Source: Oscillospiraceae bacterium
Lineage (GTDB): Bacteria; Bacillota; Clostridia; Oscillospirales; Acutalibacteraceae
NCBI GenBank assembly: GCA_009786735.1
Contig: WQRM01000010.1
Coordinates: 1 to 16,682 of the forward strand
DNA: 16,682 nt
Direction of reading: 5' to 3'
Shown: positions 1 through 6,917 of the stretch, piece after piece
Layout of the letters: every line of letters begins with the position of its first letter
Position numbering within the stretch: position 1 is the first letter of the stretch
Translations under genes and position numbers: made by a program
Notes under the pieces: model-generated
Database searches by the model: none
The model's input: only the letters and a program-made list of their open reading frames with translations
What the model was told of the DNA's origin: nothing

Positions 1-2214
1 GGCTTCATCGACGCGGGCAGCGGCGGCGGCATCTGCTTTGGGCTCAGCGACAGCATCGAAAACGCCGAAGTGGGCGACGAACGTGTGGTGAGCCCGCGGC
101 GCTACCATCAAATCACCGAGAGCAAAAACGGCGCAGGGGCTGTGCCCATCAAAACCGAGCAGGGCTGGCTGCACATCGCCCACGGCGTGCGCAACACGGC
201 GGCCGGGCTGCGCTATGTGCTGTATGTCATCATGACTGACCTCAACGAGCCTTGGCGCGTGACCCACGAGCCCAGCGGCTTTTTCATCGCGCCGCAGGGA
301 GATGAACGCGTGGGCGACGTGAGCAACGTGGTGTTCTGCAACGGTGCTGCCCTCGACGACGACGGCAACTTGGCGATTTACTACGCCAGCAGCGACACCC
401 GCCTGCACGTGGCAACCACGACCCTTGAGCGGCTCATTGACTACACCATCAACACCCCGCGTGACCCTGGTCGCAGCCCCGATTGCGTCAAGCAGCGCAA
501 GGCGTTGATCTCGCGCAACGAGGCGTATCTGGAGTGCCAGCGCTGGCTGGAGAACGTATCCGCCGCAAGCCGTTGGCGCGCAGAGCTAGAGGAAATCGCG
601 GGCGATGAACCCCGCCGCACCGACGCGTTCTACCGCGACTTGGCGTTCGGCACGGGCGGTCTGCGCGCGGAAATCGGCGCAGGCAGCAACCGCATGAACC
701 ACTTCACCGTTGGTCGCGCCACGCAGGGGCTGGCGAATTATATCAAGCAGGCGCACGCCGGTGAGCAGCTGCGTGCCGTCATCGCCTACGACACACGCCA
801 TTGCTCGCAGGAGTTTGCGCAACATGCCGCGCAGGTGCTGCAGGGCAACGGTTTTGCCGTGTATCTGTTCGCGCAGCCGCGCCCCACACCGATGTTGAGC
901 TTCGCGGTGCGCCATTTTGGTGCGCAAACGGGCATCGTCATCACCGCAAGCCACAACCCGCGCGAGTACAACGGCTTCAAGGCCTATAATTCGACCGGCG
1001 GGCAGCTCACCGATGCCGCAGCGGGCGAAGTGCTGCGCGAAATGAATGCCTTAGACTACTTTGCGCCGATGGCGATGGGTCAAGGCGAATTGCACACGCT
1101 GGATGAAAGCTTCGACGAAATTTACTACGCCGCGGCGGAGCAGTTCCTGCAAAAACCTGCGGATGGCGACAGCCTCAAGCTGTTGTATACGCCGCTGCAT
1201 GGCACGGGTCTCGTGCCGGTGACTGGGCTGCTCAAGCGGCTCGGCTATGGCAACGTGGACGTTGTGCCCAGCCAGCAATATCAAGACGAAGCCTGCACGT
1301 TCCCCACGGTGGCAAAGCCGAATCCCGAGGACAAGTGCGTGTTTGAGCCAGCGATGGAAATCGCCAAAACCACCCGCCCGGACGTGATTTTCGCCACCGA
1401 CCCGGACGCTGACAGAATTGGCGTTCTCGTGCAAAACGGCGATGACTACGAGGTGCTCAGCGGCAACCAAACCGGCGCGTTGCTGGTGGATTACGTGCTG
1501 GCGCGCGGCGAGCTGCCTGCGCATCCCGGCGTGGTGAGCACGATTGTCACCGGCACTCTCGCCGAGCGCATTTGCCGCGCAAACGGCGTGCCGATGGCGC
1601 ATGTGCTGACGGGCTTCAAGTATATCGGCGAGGTGATGGACGAGTGGGAAGCCAACGGCACGCATGATTTCCTGTTCGGCTTTGAGGAGAGCTTCGGCTA
1701 TCTGCTGGGCGACCACTGCCGCGACAAAGACGGCGTGATTTCGGCAGCACTCGTGGCGGAAATGGCTCTTTTTTACAAGCGACAAGGCAAAAGCCTTTAC
1801 ACCGCACTGCAAGAATTATACGCCAAATACGGCCCAGTGGCGGACCTGTTGTACAACCACGAAGCCAAGGGCGCAGCCGGTGCGGCGCAAATCGGCGCGT
1901 GGATGCTGCACATCCGCAAGCATTTCGCCACCTGCCTGCCCGGCGAAACCGTCGTGGCGATGGAGGATTACCAAGCACAGCAAAAACGTGACCTGCACAG
2001 CGGCGAGACCACAGCCATCACGCTGCCGAAGAGCAACGTGGTGAAGCTGCATCTGGCCGACGGCAGCTGGCTTGTGCTGCGCCCCAGCGGCACCGAGCCG
2101 AAGATCAAGCTGTATATCTGCACCAACGATGCCTTCAAGCCGGGGGATAGCCTAGCGGCAGCCGAGCAGCGCGCGGATGAGATTTTAACCAAAGCGATGG
2201 GGCTGTTCCAATAG
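1..2214 (+). CDS. GH130 beta-mannoside phosphorylase fused to phosphoglucomutase/phosphomannomutase (5' partial)
   Basis: The reading frame is open from base 1, so the start lies upstream; 737 residues are visible. The first ~165 match the C-terminal part of GH130 subfamily 1 enzymes (4-O-beta-D-mannosyl-D-glucose phosphorylase): [14 protein letters not shown] near base 148, then [14 protein letters not shown] near 379. The rest is a complete alpha-phosphohexomutase: phosphoserine loop TASHNP (bases 943-960), metal loop DPDADR (1399-1416), sugar loop GFEESFGY (1678-1701) and phosphate loop RPSGTEPK (2080-2103). The junction lies near base 515. No stop and no in-frame ATG separate the domains until base 694, inside the mutase; a TTG at 505 has only a weak ribosome binding site. 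Known GH130_1 enzymes release mannose 1-phosphate, which such a mutase could turn into mannose 6-phosphate; channelling is inference. The GH130 catalytic part lies outside the window, so its exact substrate is open. Confidence 0.88.
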   Translation, partial: GFIDAGSGGGICFGLSDSIENAEVGDERVVSPRRYHQITESKNGAGAVPIKTEQGWLHIAHGVRNTAAGLRYVLYVIMTDLNEPWRVTHEPSGFFIAPQGDERVGDVSNVVFCNGAALDDDGNLAIYYASSDTRLHVATTTLERLIDYTINTPRDPGRSPDCVKQRKALISRNEAYLECQRWLENVSAASRWRAELEEIAGDEPRRTDAFYRDLAFGTGGLRAEIGAGSNRMNHFTVGRATQGLANYIKQAHAGEQLRAVIAYDTRHCSQEFAQHAAQVLQGNGFAVYLFAQPRPTPMLSFAVRHFGAQTGIVITASHNPREYNGFKAYNSTGGQLTDAAAGEVLREMNALDYFAPMAMGQGELHTLDESFDEIYYAAAEQFLQKPADGDSLKLLYTPLHGTGLVPVTGLLKRLGYGNVDVVPSQQYQDEACTFPTVAKPNPEDKCVFEPAMEIAKTTRPDVIFATDPDADRIGVLVQNGDDYEVLSGNQTGALLVDYVLARGELPAHPGVVSTIVTGTLAERICRANGVPMAHVLTGFKYIGEVMDEWEANGTHDFLFGFEESFGYLLGDHCRDKDGVISAALVAEMALFYKRQGKSLYTALQELYAKYGPVADLLYNHEAKGAAGAAQIGAWMLHIRKHFATCLPGETVVAMEDYQAQQKRDLHSGETTAITLPKSNVVKLHLADGSWLVLRPSGTEPKIKLYICTNDAFKPGDSLAAAEQRADEILTKAMGLFQ
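2047..2214 (+). repeat. 168-bp direct repeat, proximal copy (3' end of the mutase gene)
   Basis: The last 56 codons of the fused mutase gene recur at 2626-2793 without any gap. By hand count 149 of 168 bases agree. The first 45 codons differ at only six bases, nearly all silent, while the last ten codons are clearly diverged. This copy is the one joined to the full gene and encodes the phosphate-binding loop, so it is functional sequence. Confidence 0.9.
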
Positions 2215-2230
2215 ATGAAAGGGAATAATC

Positions 2231-2606
2231 ATGAGCAAAATAGTTTGTGCGTTGTGCAAAAAAAGCTAATACAAAAAGGACGGAAATCCATAGACCTTAT
2301 GCTGGAGAGCCAATTCCTCTAAGTCAAAGCAGAAAGACACCTTTCACAAAGCTTAAGAGAAGACTGGGGCTTGACCTTGTACTTTGTCTAAAATGCTATG
2401 ATAAACTGCGGACAACTAAGAAACAATGTAGTATGTGTGGGAAAGAATCTACGGACCTTCATTACTGGGTTTATGAACTAACAGGAGGCTTAGGTTACTG
2501 TAACGAATGTTATGTAAAAACTCACTGCGGTTGTGGTCGTTTCTTAGGGGGAGATAATAACTGCGAGTCTTGTCATTGGCAACCTGGAGACAGTTATTGG
2601 GACTAA
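2231..2606 (+). CDS. Small cysteine-rich (zinc-ribbon-like) protein, AT-rich, apparent A7 frameshift
   Basis: I do not recognise a family. The open frame from GTG 2247 gives 119 residues with paired cysteines CLKC (47-50), CSMC (61-64), CNEC (85-88), CGC (94-96) and CESC (106-109), which suggests bound zinc. The GTG has no ribosome binding site. ATG 2231 does (AAAGGG at 2217-2222), but its frame reads MSKIVCALCKKS and stops. Removing one A from the A7 run at 2258-2264 joins it to the long frame and adds a further CxxC pair (CALC), so the real gene probably starts at 2231. Two 60-base lines counted by hand are 40-45 percent GC, against 68 percent for a line in the mutase. Codons such as AGA, ATA and CTA are common here. 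It lies between two copies of the mutase 3' end, which marks it as acquired. Sequencing error, decay and slippage all remain possible. Confidence 0.6.
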
Positions 2607-2622
2607 ACGATTATAAAATCGA

Positions 2623-2793
2623 CGGCTGCATCTGGCGGACGGCAGTTGGCTTGTGCTGCGCCCCAGCGGCACCGAGCCAAAGATCAAGCTGTATATCTGC
2701 ACCAACGATGCCTTCAAGCCGGGGGATAGCCTGGCGGCAGCCGAGCGGCGCGCGGATGAAATTCTGGCGAAAGCGATGCAGATTTTCGCTTGA
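2623..2793 (+). pseudogene. Orphan 3' end of a phosphohexomutase gene (distal repeat copy)
   Basis: These 57 codons, stop included, match the end of the upstream mutase ([19 protein letters not shown] onward) and have no start or remaining gene body. The protein end differs (AKAMQIFA against TKAMGLFQ). The stop codon overlaps the promoter that follows, an arrangement that looks old. This may therefore be the original gene end, cut off when the AT-rich segment arrived with a replacement end. A collapsed tandem duplication of two mutase genes is the alternative. Confidence 0.85.
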
Positions 2794-2818
2794 CTTAGCG
2801 CGAAAAACCTGCTATAAT
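2790..2818 (+). promoter_or_regulatory. Sigma-A-type promoter for the small exported protein
   Basis: A -35 box TTGACT (2790-2795) and a perfect -10 box TATAAT (2813-2818) are 17 bases apart. The -35 box overlaps the stop codon of the mutase remnant. Transcription would begin near 2825, leaving a leader of about 25 bases. Confidence 0.85.
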
Positions 2819-2849
2819 GAGAGTATCTTGAAGAAAGCGGATGGTGTTA

Positions 2850-3242
2850 ATGATGATGAAACGTGCACTAAGTGTTGCGCTGGCGGTGCTGCTTGGCATG
2901 GCGCTGTTTGTGCCTGCAAGCGCAGTGGATTGCAGTTGCGCGCTCGGCTACGCTTGCGAAGAAGTTTACGGCGAGGTGAATGATGAGCCCACCACGCCGC
3001 CCGACGAAGCCGATGACAACGATGACTATGTTTTCGGCAGCATTCAGCGTCCGGGCGATAGCGTGCCGCAAATCGTGATGTTGTTTTTATACGACCTGTT
3101 TGGTATGATTGTGTCATTTGTGGGCGGATTGTTCACCACGTTTGTGGTTTTTTTGGGCGACTTCCTCGGCGCGATTGTGCAGTTCTTGGGCAGCTTGTTT
3201 TTCTTAATTTTGAGCTTCATCTATCGCCTGTTTACGCGGTAA
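2850..3242 (+). CDS. Small exported protein with 11-residue hydrophobic repeats, unknown function
   Basis: The 130-residue protein starts with a clear signal peptide: a Met/Lys/Arg n-region, a hydrophobic core, and a PASA site that would be cut after residue 25. The mature part opens with three cysteines (28, 30, 36), then an acidic proline-containing linker (42-60). From residue 78 to the end it is made of hydrophobic units of 11 residues (78-88, 89-99, 100-110, 111-121, partial 122-130), with F-[LVI]-[GY] near the start of each full unit after the first and ending YRLFTR. A period of 11 fits helices with three turns per repeat, so membrane insertion or helix bundling is likely. In-frame ATGs at 2841, 2850, 2853 and 2856 are possible starts; 2850 was chosen because GGATGG lies five bases upstream. 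No family recognised. It has its own promoter and probably a terminator at 3283-3339. Confidence 0.75.
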   Translation: MMMKRALSVALAVLLGMALFVPASAVDCSCALGYACEEVYGEVNDEPTTPPDEADDNDDYVFGSIQRPGDSVPQIVMLFLYDLFGMIVSFVGGLFTTFVVFLGDFLGAIVQFLGSLFFLILSFIYRLFTR

Positions 3243-3277
3243 ATGCCCCGCAAATGAAAAAAATCCCTCAAACCCCT

Positions 3278-3306
3278 TGACAACCCTTCGCGCATGTGCT
3301 ATAATA
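3278..3306 (+). promoter_or_regulatory. Consensus promoter of the rpmG-secE-nusG-rplKA operon
   Basis: A perfect TTGACA (3278-3283) and a perfect TATAAT (3301-3306) are separated by 17 bases, as expected for a strong housekeeping promoter. Transcription should begin near 3313, giving a leader of about 70 bases before rpmG. The -10 box lies in the loop of the inverted repeat at 3283-3329. Confidence 0.92.
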
Positions 3307-3339
3307 GTTGCACCTGTGCGGAAGGGTTTTATTTTTTTG
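3283..3339 (+). terminator. Probable intrinsic terminator of the upstream gene, enclosing the next promoter
   Basis: AACCCTTC-G-CGCA (3283-3295) pairs with TGCGGAAGGGTT (3318-3329), 12 base pairs with one bulged G. A T-rich tract (3328-3339, one A) follows. A second short pair, GTGC (3297-3300) with GCAC (3311-3314), closes the loop around the -10 box. RNA reading through from the upstream gene would carry both arms. RNA started at the inner promoter (near 3313) would lack the left arm and escape termination. Confidence 0.65.
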
Positions 3340-3385
3340 CCCAATTCGCAACTCAGGGAGCCAATTATTTTGAGGAGGCGACACC

Positions 3386-3535
3386 ATGCGTGTTAAAATC
3401 GTGATGGCTTGTCAGGAGTGCAAGCAACGCAACTACAACAAAATGAAAAACAAAAAGAACACCACTGAGCGGCTGGAACTGCAAAAGTATTGCCGGTTTT
3501 GCAAAAAGCACACCGCGCACCGCGAAACGAAGTAA
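3386..3535 (+). CDS. rpmG: 50S ribosomal protein L33 (bL33)
   Basis: The 49-residue protein reads [18 protein letters not shown] at its start and ends HTAHRETK, typical of bL33. Cysteine pairs C9/C12 and C36/C39 show the zinc-binding (C+) form. A GAGGAGG site ends about seven bases before the ATG. It is the first gene of the operon; its stop lies 11 bases before secE. Position just upstream of secE-nusG is common in Bacillota, although no tRNA-Trp gene sits between them here. Confidence 0.95.
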   Translation: MRVKIVMACQECKQRNYNKMKNKKNTTERLELQKYCRFCKKHTAHRETK

Positions 3536-3546
3536 GGAGGGCTATC

Positions 3547-4041
3547 ATGGCGAAAAAAGACAATGAGCAGCTTGAAGCCCAAAAAAAGCTGAAAGCCGCC
3601 GAGAAATCTGCCCCGAAAAAAGAGGAAAAAGCCAAAGGCGAGAAGAAAAAACGTCGCCGTGGCTGGTTCAAGCGTTTTCGCGGCGAAACAAAAAAAATCA
3701 CTTGGCCGGATGCCAAAACCGTAGTGAAATCCACCGGCATTGTTATCGTCACCATTTTTGTGGTGGGGTCAATGGTGTGGGTGATTGACTGGGTGCTGGG
3801 CTTCGCGCTGGGGCATACGCTGCAGTTCGCCGCCGGGCGTGAGCTTGGGCAACACGAAGAAGTCATCGACCTGCCGCCGAACGACGCGATTGGTCAAGTG
3901 ATTGACGCTGAGCCCGAGCAAACCACCGAGGCTGACACGAACGACGATGCCGACGCGAATGACGAATACGCCGACGCGAACGATGACACCAACGATGAAT
4001 ACACCGACGAAAACGACGACACCACAAACGATGAAGAATAG
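3547..4041 (+). CDS. secE: Preprotein translocase subunit SecE with long acidic C-terminal tail
   Basis: SecE is the small clamp subunit of the SecYEG channel in the cytoplasmic membrane. The ATG at 3547 follows AAGGAGGG. Of 164 residues, 1-40 form a very basic Lys-rich N-terminus, 41-60 hold the conserved amphipathic segment FRGETKKITWPDAKTVVKS, and about 62-86 form one membrane helix. This core would end near residue 90, where most single-helix SecE proteins end. A further ~75 residues follow; the final ~40 are almost only D, N, E, T, A and Y, with an 11-residue near-repeat (NDEYADANDDT at 138-148, then a variant at 149-159). In the usual SecE topology this tail would face outside. Its function is unknown. 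Nine bases separate it from nusG. Confidence 0.93.
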   Translation: MAKKDNEQLEAQKKLKAAEKSAPKKEEKAKGEKKKRRRGWFKRFRGETKKITWPDAKTVVKSTGIVIVTIFVVGSMVWVIDWVLGFALGHTLQFAAGRELGQHEEVIDLPPNDAIGQVIDAEPEQTTEADTNDDADANDEYADANDDTNDEYTDENDDTTNDEE

Positions 4042-4050
4042 GAGCACAAC

Positions 4051-4602
4051 ATGGACGCACGCTGGTATGTGATTCACGTGTACTCCGGCTATGAAAACAA
4101 AGTGGCCGCCAACATCGAAAAAGTGGTGGAAAATCGCGGCATGCAAGACCAGGTGCAGGGCGTGAAAATTCCCACCGAAACCGTGATTGAAACCAAAGAA
4201 GGCGGCAAAAAACGCGAGGTGGAACGCAAGCTGTTCCCCGGCTACGTGTTTGTGAAAATCGCAACATTCCTTGACGACCACGACCAGCCCAAAATCACCG
4301 ACGAGTGTTGGTGGGCGGTGCGCAACATCCGCGGGGTGACCGGCTTTGTTGGGCCAGATAACCGCCCTGCACCGCTTGAAGAAGAAAAAGTGGCCGAAAT
4401 GGGCGTGGAACAACGCCGCGTGGAAATCAACTACAAAGCGGGCGATGAAGTCAACATCACTCACCCGAACTTTGAGGGATTCACCGGTCGCGTGGAAAGC
4501 ATCAACGAAGAACAGGGCACGGTCAAAGTGGCCATCACTGCGCTGTTTGGCAAAGAAACTGTTACCGAGCTTGCAATGGACTGGGTCGAAGCCATCGACT
4601 AG
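4051..4602 (+). CDS. nusG: Transcription termination/antitermination protein NusG
   Basis: The 183-residue protein has the NGN domain (WYVIHVYSGYENKVAANIE at the start, KLFPGYVFVK near residues 63-72, VRNIRGVTGFVG) and a C-terminal KOW domain (GDEVNITHPNFEGFTGRV onward). NusG binds the RNA polymerase clamp and links it to Rho, NusA or ribosomal S10. AGGAG precedes the ATG at 4051. Length and domain order are normal; there is no inserted domain. It follows secE as in most bacteria. Confidence 0.96.
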   Translation: MDARWYVIHVYSGYENKVAANIEKVVENRGMQDQVQGVKIPTETVIETKEGGKKREVERKLFPGYVFVKIATFLDDHDQPKITDECWWAVRNIRGVTGFVGPDNRPAPLEEEKVAEMGVEQRRVEINYKAGDEVNITHPNFEGFTGRVESINEEQGTVKVAITALFGKETVTELAMDWVEAID

Positions 4603-4610
4603 TTTGTTGC

Positions 4611-4645
4611 AGTGGGAGAGGTGTGCGCACCTCGCCATTACCACT
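4611..4645 (+). promoter_or_regulatory. Two-tier leader hairpin before rplK, probable ribosomal protein L1 operator
   Basis: An outer stem AGTGG (4611-4615) with CCACT (4641-4645) surrounds an inner perfect stem GAGGTG-TGCG-CACCTC (4618-4633). The internal loop is asymmetric, GA on one side and GCCATTA on the other. A GTGGGAG strand facing a purine/pyrimidine loop and CCAC is the pattern often found upstream of rplK, where L1 represses its own operon by binding a mimic of its 23S rRNA site. The structure is seen; L1 binding is inference. Confidence 0.6.
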
Positions 4646-4668
4646 TTATTATTAGGAGGAATTACCCC

Positions 4669-5094
4669 ATGGCACAAAAAGTTACCGGCTACATCAAGCT
4701 GCAAATCCCCGCCGGCAAAGCAACACCGGCACCGCCCGTTGGCCCTGCACTGGGTCAATACGGCGTGAACATTCCCGGGTTCACCAAAGAATTCAACGAG
4801 CGCACCAAAAACGACATCGGCATGATTATCCCCGTGGTCATCACGGTGTATGCCGACCGCACGTTTAGTTTTGTGACGAAAACGCCGCCTGCCGCCGTGC
4901 TGATTAAAAAAGCCTGCGGGATTGAATCAGGCTCGGGCGTGCCCAACAAAACCAAAGTGGCGACGATCACACAAGAGCAAATTCGCCAAATTGCCGAAAC
5001 CAAAATGCCCGACCTCAACGCCGCAAGCGTGGAAACTGCCATGAAAATGATCGCAGGCACCGCGCGCAGCATGGGCGTTGTGGTTGCAGACTAA
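4669..5094 (+). CDS. rplK: 50S ribosomal protein L11 (uL11)
   Basis: From ATG 4669, preceded by AGGAGG, the protein has 141 residues, the usual length. [20 protein letters not shown] and [14 protein letters not shown] are the classic N-terminal signature; the C-terminal rRNA-binding domain is complete. L11 forms the GTPase-associated centre with 23S rRNA and takes part in stringent-response sensing. An earlier in-frame start exists but would run through the leader hairpin, so it was rejected. Confidence 0.97.
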   Translation: MAQKVTGYIKLQIPAGKATPAPPVGPALGQYGVNIPGFTKEFNERTKNDIGMIIPVVITVYADRTFSFVTKTPPAAVLIKKACGIESGSGVPNKTKVATITQEQIRQIAETKMPDLNAASVETAMKMIAGTARSMGVVVAD

Positions 5095-5111
5095 CGAAAG
5101 GGGAAATATCG

Positions 5112-5813
5112 ATGAAACACGGCAAAAAATACAACGAACTGGCACAAAAAGTTGACCGCACGAAATTGTATGACCCCGACGAGGCGCTGCAATTGGCGAT
5201 TGATACCGCAAAAGCGAAATTCGACGAAACCGTAGAAGTGCACGTGCGTTTGGGCGTTGACGGTCGTCACGCCGACCAACAAGTGCGCGGCGCAGTCATC
5301 CTGCCCAACGGCACAGGACGCAAGGTGCGTGTGGCAGTGTTCGCCAAAGGCGATGATGCCCGTGCCGCTGAAGAAGCCGGCGCAGAAGTCGTGGGCGCGG
5401 AAGACCTCGTGGCGCGCATCCAGGGCGAAGGCTTCATGGATTTTGACGTTGCGATTGCACACCCGAGCATGATGGGCTTGGTGGGTCGTTTGGGTAAGGT
5501 GCTCGGTCCGCGCGGGCTGATGCCCAGCCCCAAAGCCGGCACGGTGTCCGCGAATGTGGCACTGGCAGTTGAAGAAGCCAAAGCCGGTAAGATCGAATAT
5601 CGTTTGGACAAAACCAACATCGTTCACTGCCCCATCGGCAAGGCGTCGTTCGGGCAAGAGAAGCTGCAACAAAACTTTGACGCGCTGCTGGACGCACTGG
5701 TGAAAGCCAAGCCAGCCGCCGCCAAAGGGCAGTATATCCGCAGCTGCACGGTGGCTGCCACCATGGGTCCCGGCGTGCGGATTAACCCCGCAAAAGTCGG
5801 CGCTGTGGCGTAA
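5112..5813 (+). CDS. rplA: 50S ribosomal protein L1 (uL1)
   Basis: The 233-residue protein has [20 protein letters not shown] at the start, the [22 protein letters not shown] block (bases 5460-5525) and a C-terminal TMGPGVRIN motif. L1 builds the mobile L1 stalk that guides the outgoing tRNA, and it represses its own mRNA in many bacteria. GAAAGGGG precedes the ATG; 17 bases separate it from rplK. It is the last gene of the operon here: rplJ and rplL, which often follow, are absent and a terminator comes next. Confidence 0.97.
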   Translation: MKHGKKYNELAQKVDRTKLYDPDEALQLAIDTAKAKFDETVEVHVRLGVDGRHADQQVRGAVILPNGTGRKVRVAVFAKGDDARAAEEAGAEVVGAEDLVARIQGEGFMDFDVAIAHPSMMGLVGRLGKVLGPRGLMPSPKAGTVSANVALAVEEAKAGKIEYRLDKTNIVHCPIGKASFGQEKLQQNFDALLDALVKAKPAAAKGQYIRSCTVAATMGPGVRINPAKVGAVA

Positions 5814-5828
5814 GAAAACATGAGATGA

Positions 5829-5852
5829 GCCTGCCTTCGGGCGGGCTTTTTT
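5829..5852 (+). terminator. Intrinsic terminator of the rplA operon
   Basis: GCCTGCC-TTCG-GGCGGGC (one T/G wobble) is followed at once by six T. The UUCG tetraloop makes it very stable. It begins 15 bases after the rplA stop. Confidence 0.95.
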
Positions 5853-5883
5853 GGTAGACCACCCCCTCCACCGTTTTTTCGCG

Positions 5884-5914
5884 AGCCAAGGTGTTGCTGT
5901 GCGACACCTTGGCT
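5884..5914. repeat. Perfect 11-bp inverted repeat between rplA and argC
   Basis: AGCCAAGGTGT (5884-5894) and ACACCTTGGCT (5904-5914) flank a nine-base loop. No T-run follows on either strand, so it does not look like a terminator. It could be an operator or leader structure for the argC cluster; no clear promoter is visible around it. Confidence 0.55.
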
Positions 5915-5954
5915 ACACATACACAATTCATTAAGCCTTCCCCCGCGAAGCGAC

Positions 5955-5992
5955 TAAAGTTTTTTGTGCTACTTTTTTTCAAAAAAGTAGCG
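5955..5992 (+). repeat. 38-bp hairpin repeat, copy A (upstream of argC)
   Basis: The unit begins TAAAGTT and holds a perfect 11-bp stem GCTACTTTTTT/AAAAAAGTAGC with the dinucleotide loop TC. The same unit occurs on the minus strand at 11531-11568: 27 of 38 positions match without gaps, and the four differences in each stem arm are all compensated by matching changes in the other arm. It ends 13 bases before the argC start. Confidence 0.75.
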
Positions 5993-6005
5993 AGAAGGAG
6001 AAACC

Positions 6006-6917
6006 ATGCACAACGTATTCATCGACGGCCGCAGCGGCACAACCGGGCTGCGCATCGAACAGCGCCTGCAAAACCGGCGGGACATCAACCTGCTGGTGTT
6101 GCCCGAGCACATGCGACGCGACCACGACGCGCGCGTGGAGATGCATAACCGTGCTGACGTTTCGTTCCTGTGCTTGCCGGACGCGGCGGCGGTTGAGATC
6201 GCGGCGCAGGTTCGACCCGAAACGGTGATCATCGATGCATCCACCGCGCACCGCATTGCGCCCGGCTGGGCGTATGGCATGCCCGAACTGGGCGCGGATT
6301 ACCGCAAGGCGATACAAACCGGCAAGCGCATCGGCAACCCCGGCTGCCATGCCAGCGGCTTCATCGCGCTGGTGAAGCCGTTGATACAAGGCGGTCTGCT
6401 CGCCGAAGACGCACGGCTTACCTGCGTGTCGCTCACGGGCTACACCGGCGGCGGCAAAGAGGTGATTGAGAAATACGAGGCCGAGTCGCGCGCGCTGGGC
6501 GATGTGCTGTGTGCGCCGATGCAGTATGCCCTGCCGCAGCAGCACAAGCATTTGCCCGAAATGACCGTCCACACGGGTCTGCGGCACGCGCCGGCGTTTT
6601 GCCCGGTGATTGCGGACTATCCCTGCGGCATCGAGCTCACTGTCCCGCTGCACAACCTGCCCAAACAGGCGGTGCTTGACTGCCTGCGCGAGTTCTACGC
6701 GGGCGCTGCGATGATCAACGTGACAGACGATGCCGAGGCGCGCCCGGCCAGCCACATGCATGGTCGTGACGACATGGAAATCTGCGTGCATGGGCACGAC
6801 GAGCGCCTGTTGCTCATCTCGCGGTTCGATAACCTCGGCAAGGGCGCGAGCGGCGCTGCGGTGCAGTGCATGAACCTCGCCATCGGCGCGGACGAACGGG
6901 AGGGCTTGGTGCTGTGA
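6006..6917 (+). CDS. argC: N-acetyl-gamma-glutamyl-phosphate reductase, short (type 2) form
   Basis: ArgC reduces N-acetylglutamyl 5-phosphate to the semialdehyde with NADPH in arginine synthesis. The 303-residue protein has the Rossmann loop DGRSGTTG (7-14), catalytic Cys114 in GNPGCHASGF, and GYTGGGK near residue 145. Its length and the DGRSGTTGLRI start fit the shorter ArgC class rather than the ~345-residue form. GAAGGAG precedes the ATG. Its stop overlaps the GTG start of the next gene by four bases, so translation is probably coupled. argJ follows two genes later; argB and argD are not in the window. Confidence 0.93.
   Translation: MHNVFIDGRSGTTGLRIEQRLQNRRDINLLVLPEHMRRDHDARVEMHNRADVSFLCLPDAAAVEIAAQVRPETVIIDASTAHRIAPGWAYGMPELGADYRKAIQTGKRIGNPGCHASGFIALVKPLIQGGLLAEDARLTCVSLTGYTGGGKEVIEKYEAESRALGDVLCAPMQYALPQQHKHLPEMTVHTGLRHAPAFCPVIADYPCGIELTVPLHNLPKQAVLDCLREFYAGAAMINVTDDAEARPASHMHGRDDMEICVHGHDERLLLISRFDNLGKGASGAAVQCMNLAIGADEREGLVL

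Noticed and set aside
1051..1812. Long minus-strand open frame inside the mutase gene
   Set aside because: It is antisense to strongly conserved mutase motifs; its His/Arg/Ala-rich composition is a by-product of GC-rich coding on the other strand.
2215..2322. Thirty-five-codon frame starting at ATG 2215
   Set aside because: No ribosome binding site, no recognisable features, and it overlaps the better supported cysteine-rich gene.
3233..3256. GCGG/CCGC pair after the small exported protein as its terminator
   Set aside because: Only four base pairs and followed by A-rich, not T-rich, sequence; the stem at 3283-3329 is a far better candidate.
3769..4758. 329-codon minus-strand frame across secE, nusG and rplK
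   Set aside because: It spans three well-recognised genes and their gaps, is rich in Phe/Val/His from Lys/Glu-rich plus-strand codons, and has no ribosome binding site or family likeness.
5915..5945. ArgR box upstream of argC
   Set aside because: Only one half-site (ATTCA) is visible near 5926; a second half at proper spacing is missing.
5968..5991. Hairpin before argC read as a terminator
   Set aside because: Its T-run is inside the stem, not after it, and the likely argC ribosome binding site follows directly; it is better explained as a dispersed repeat.
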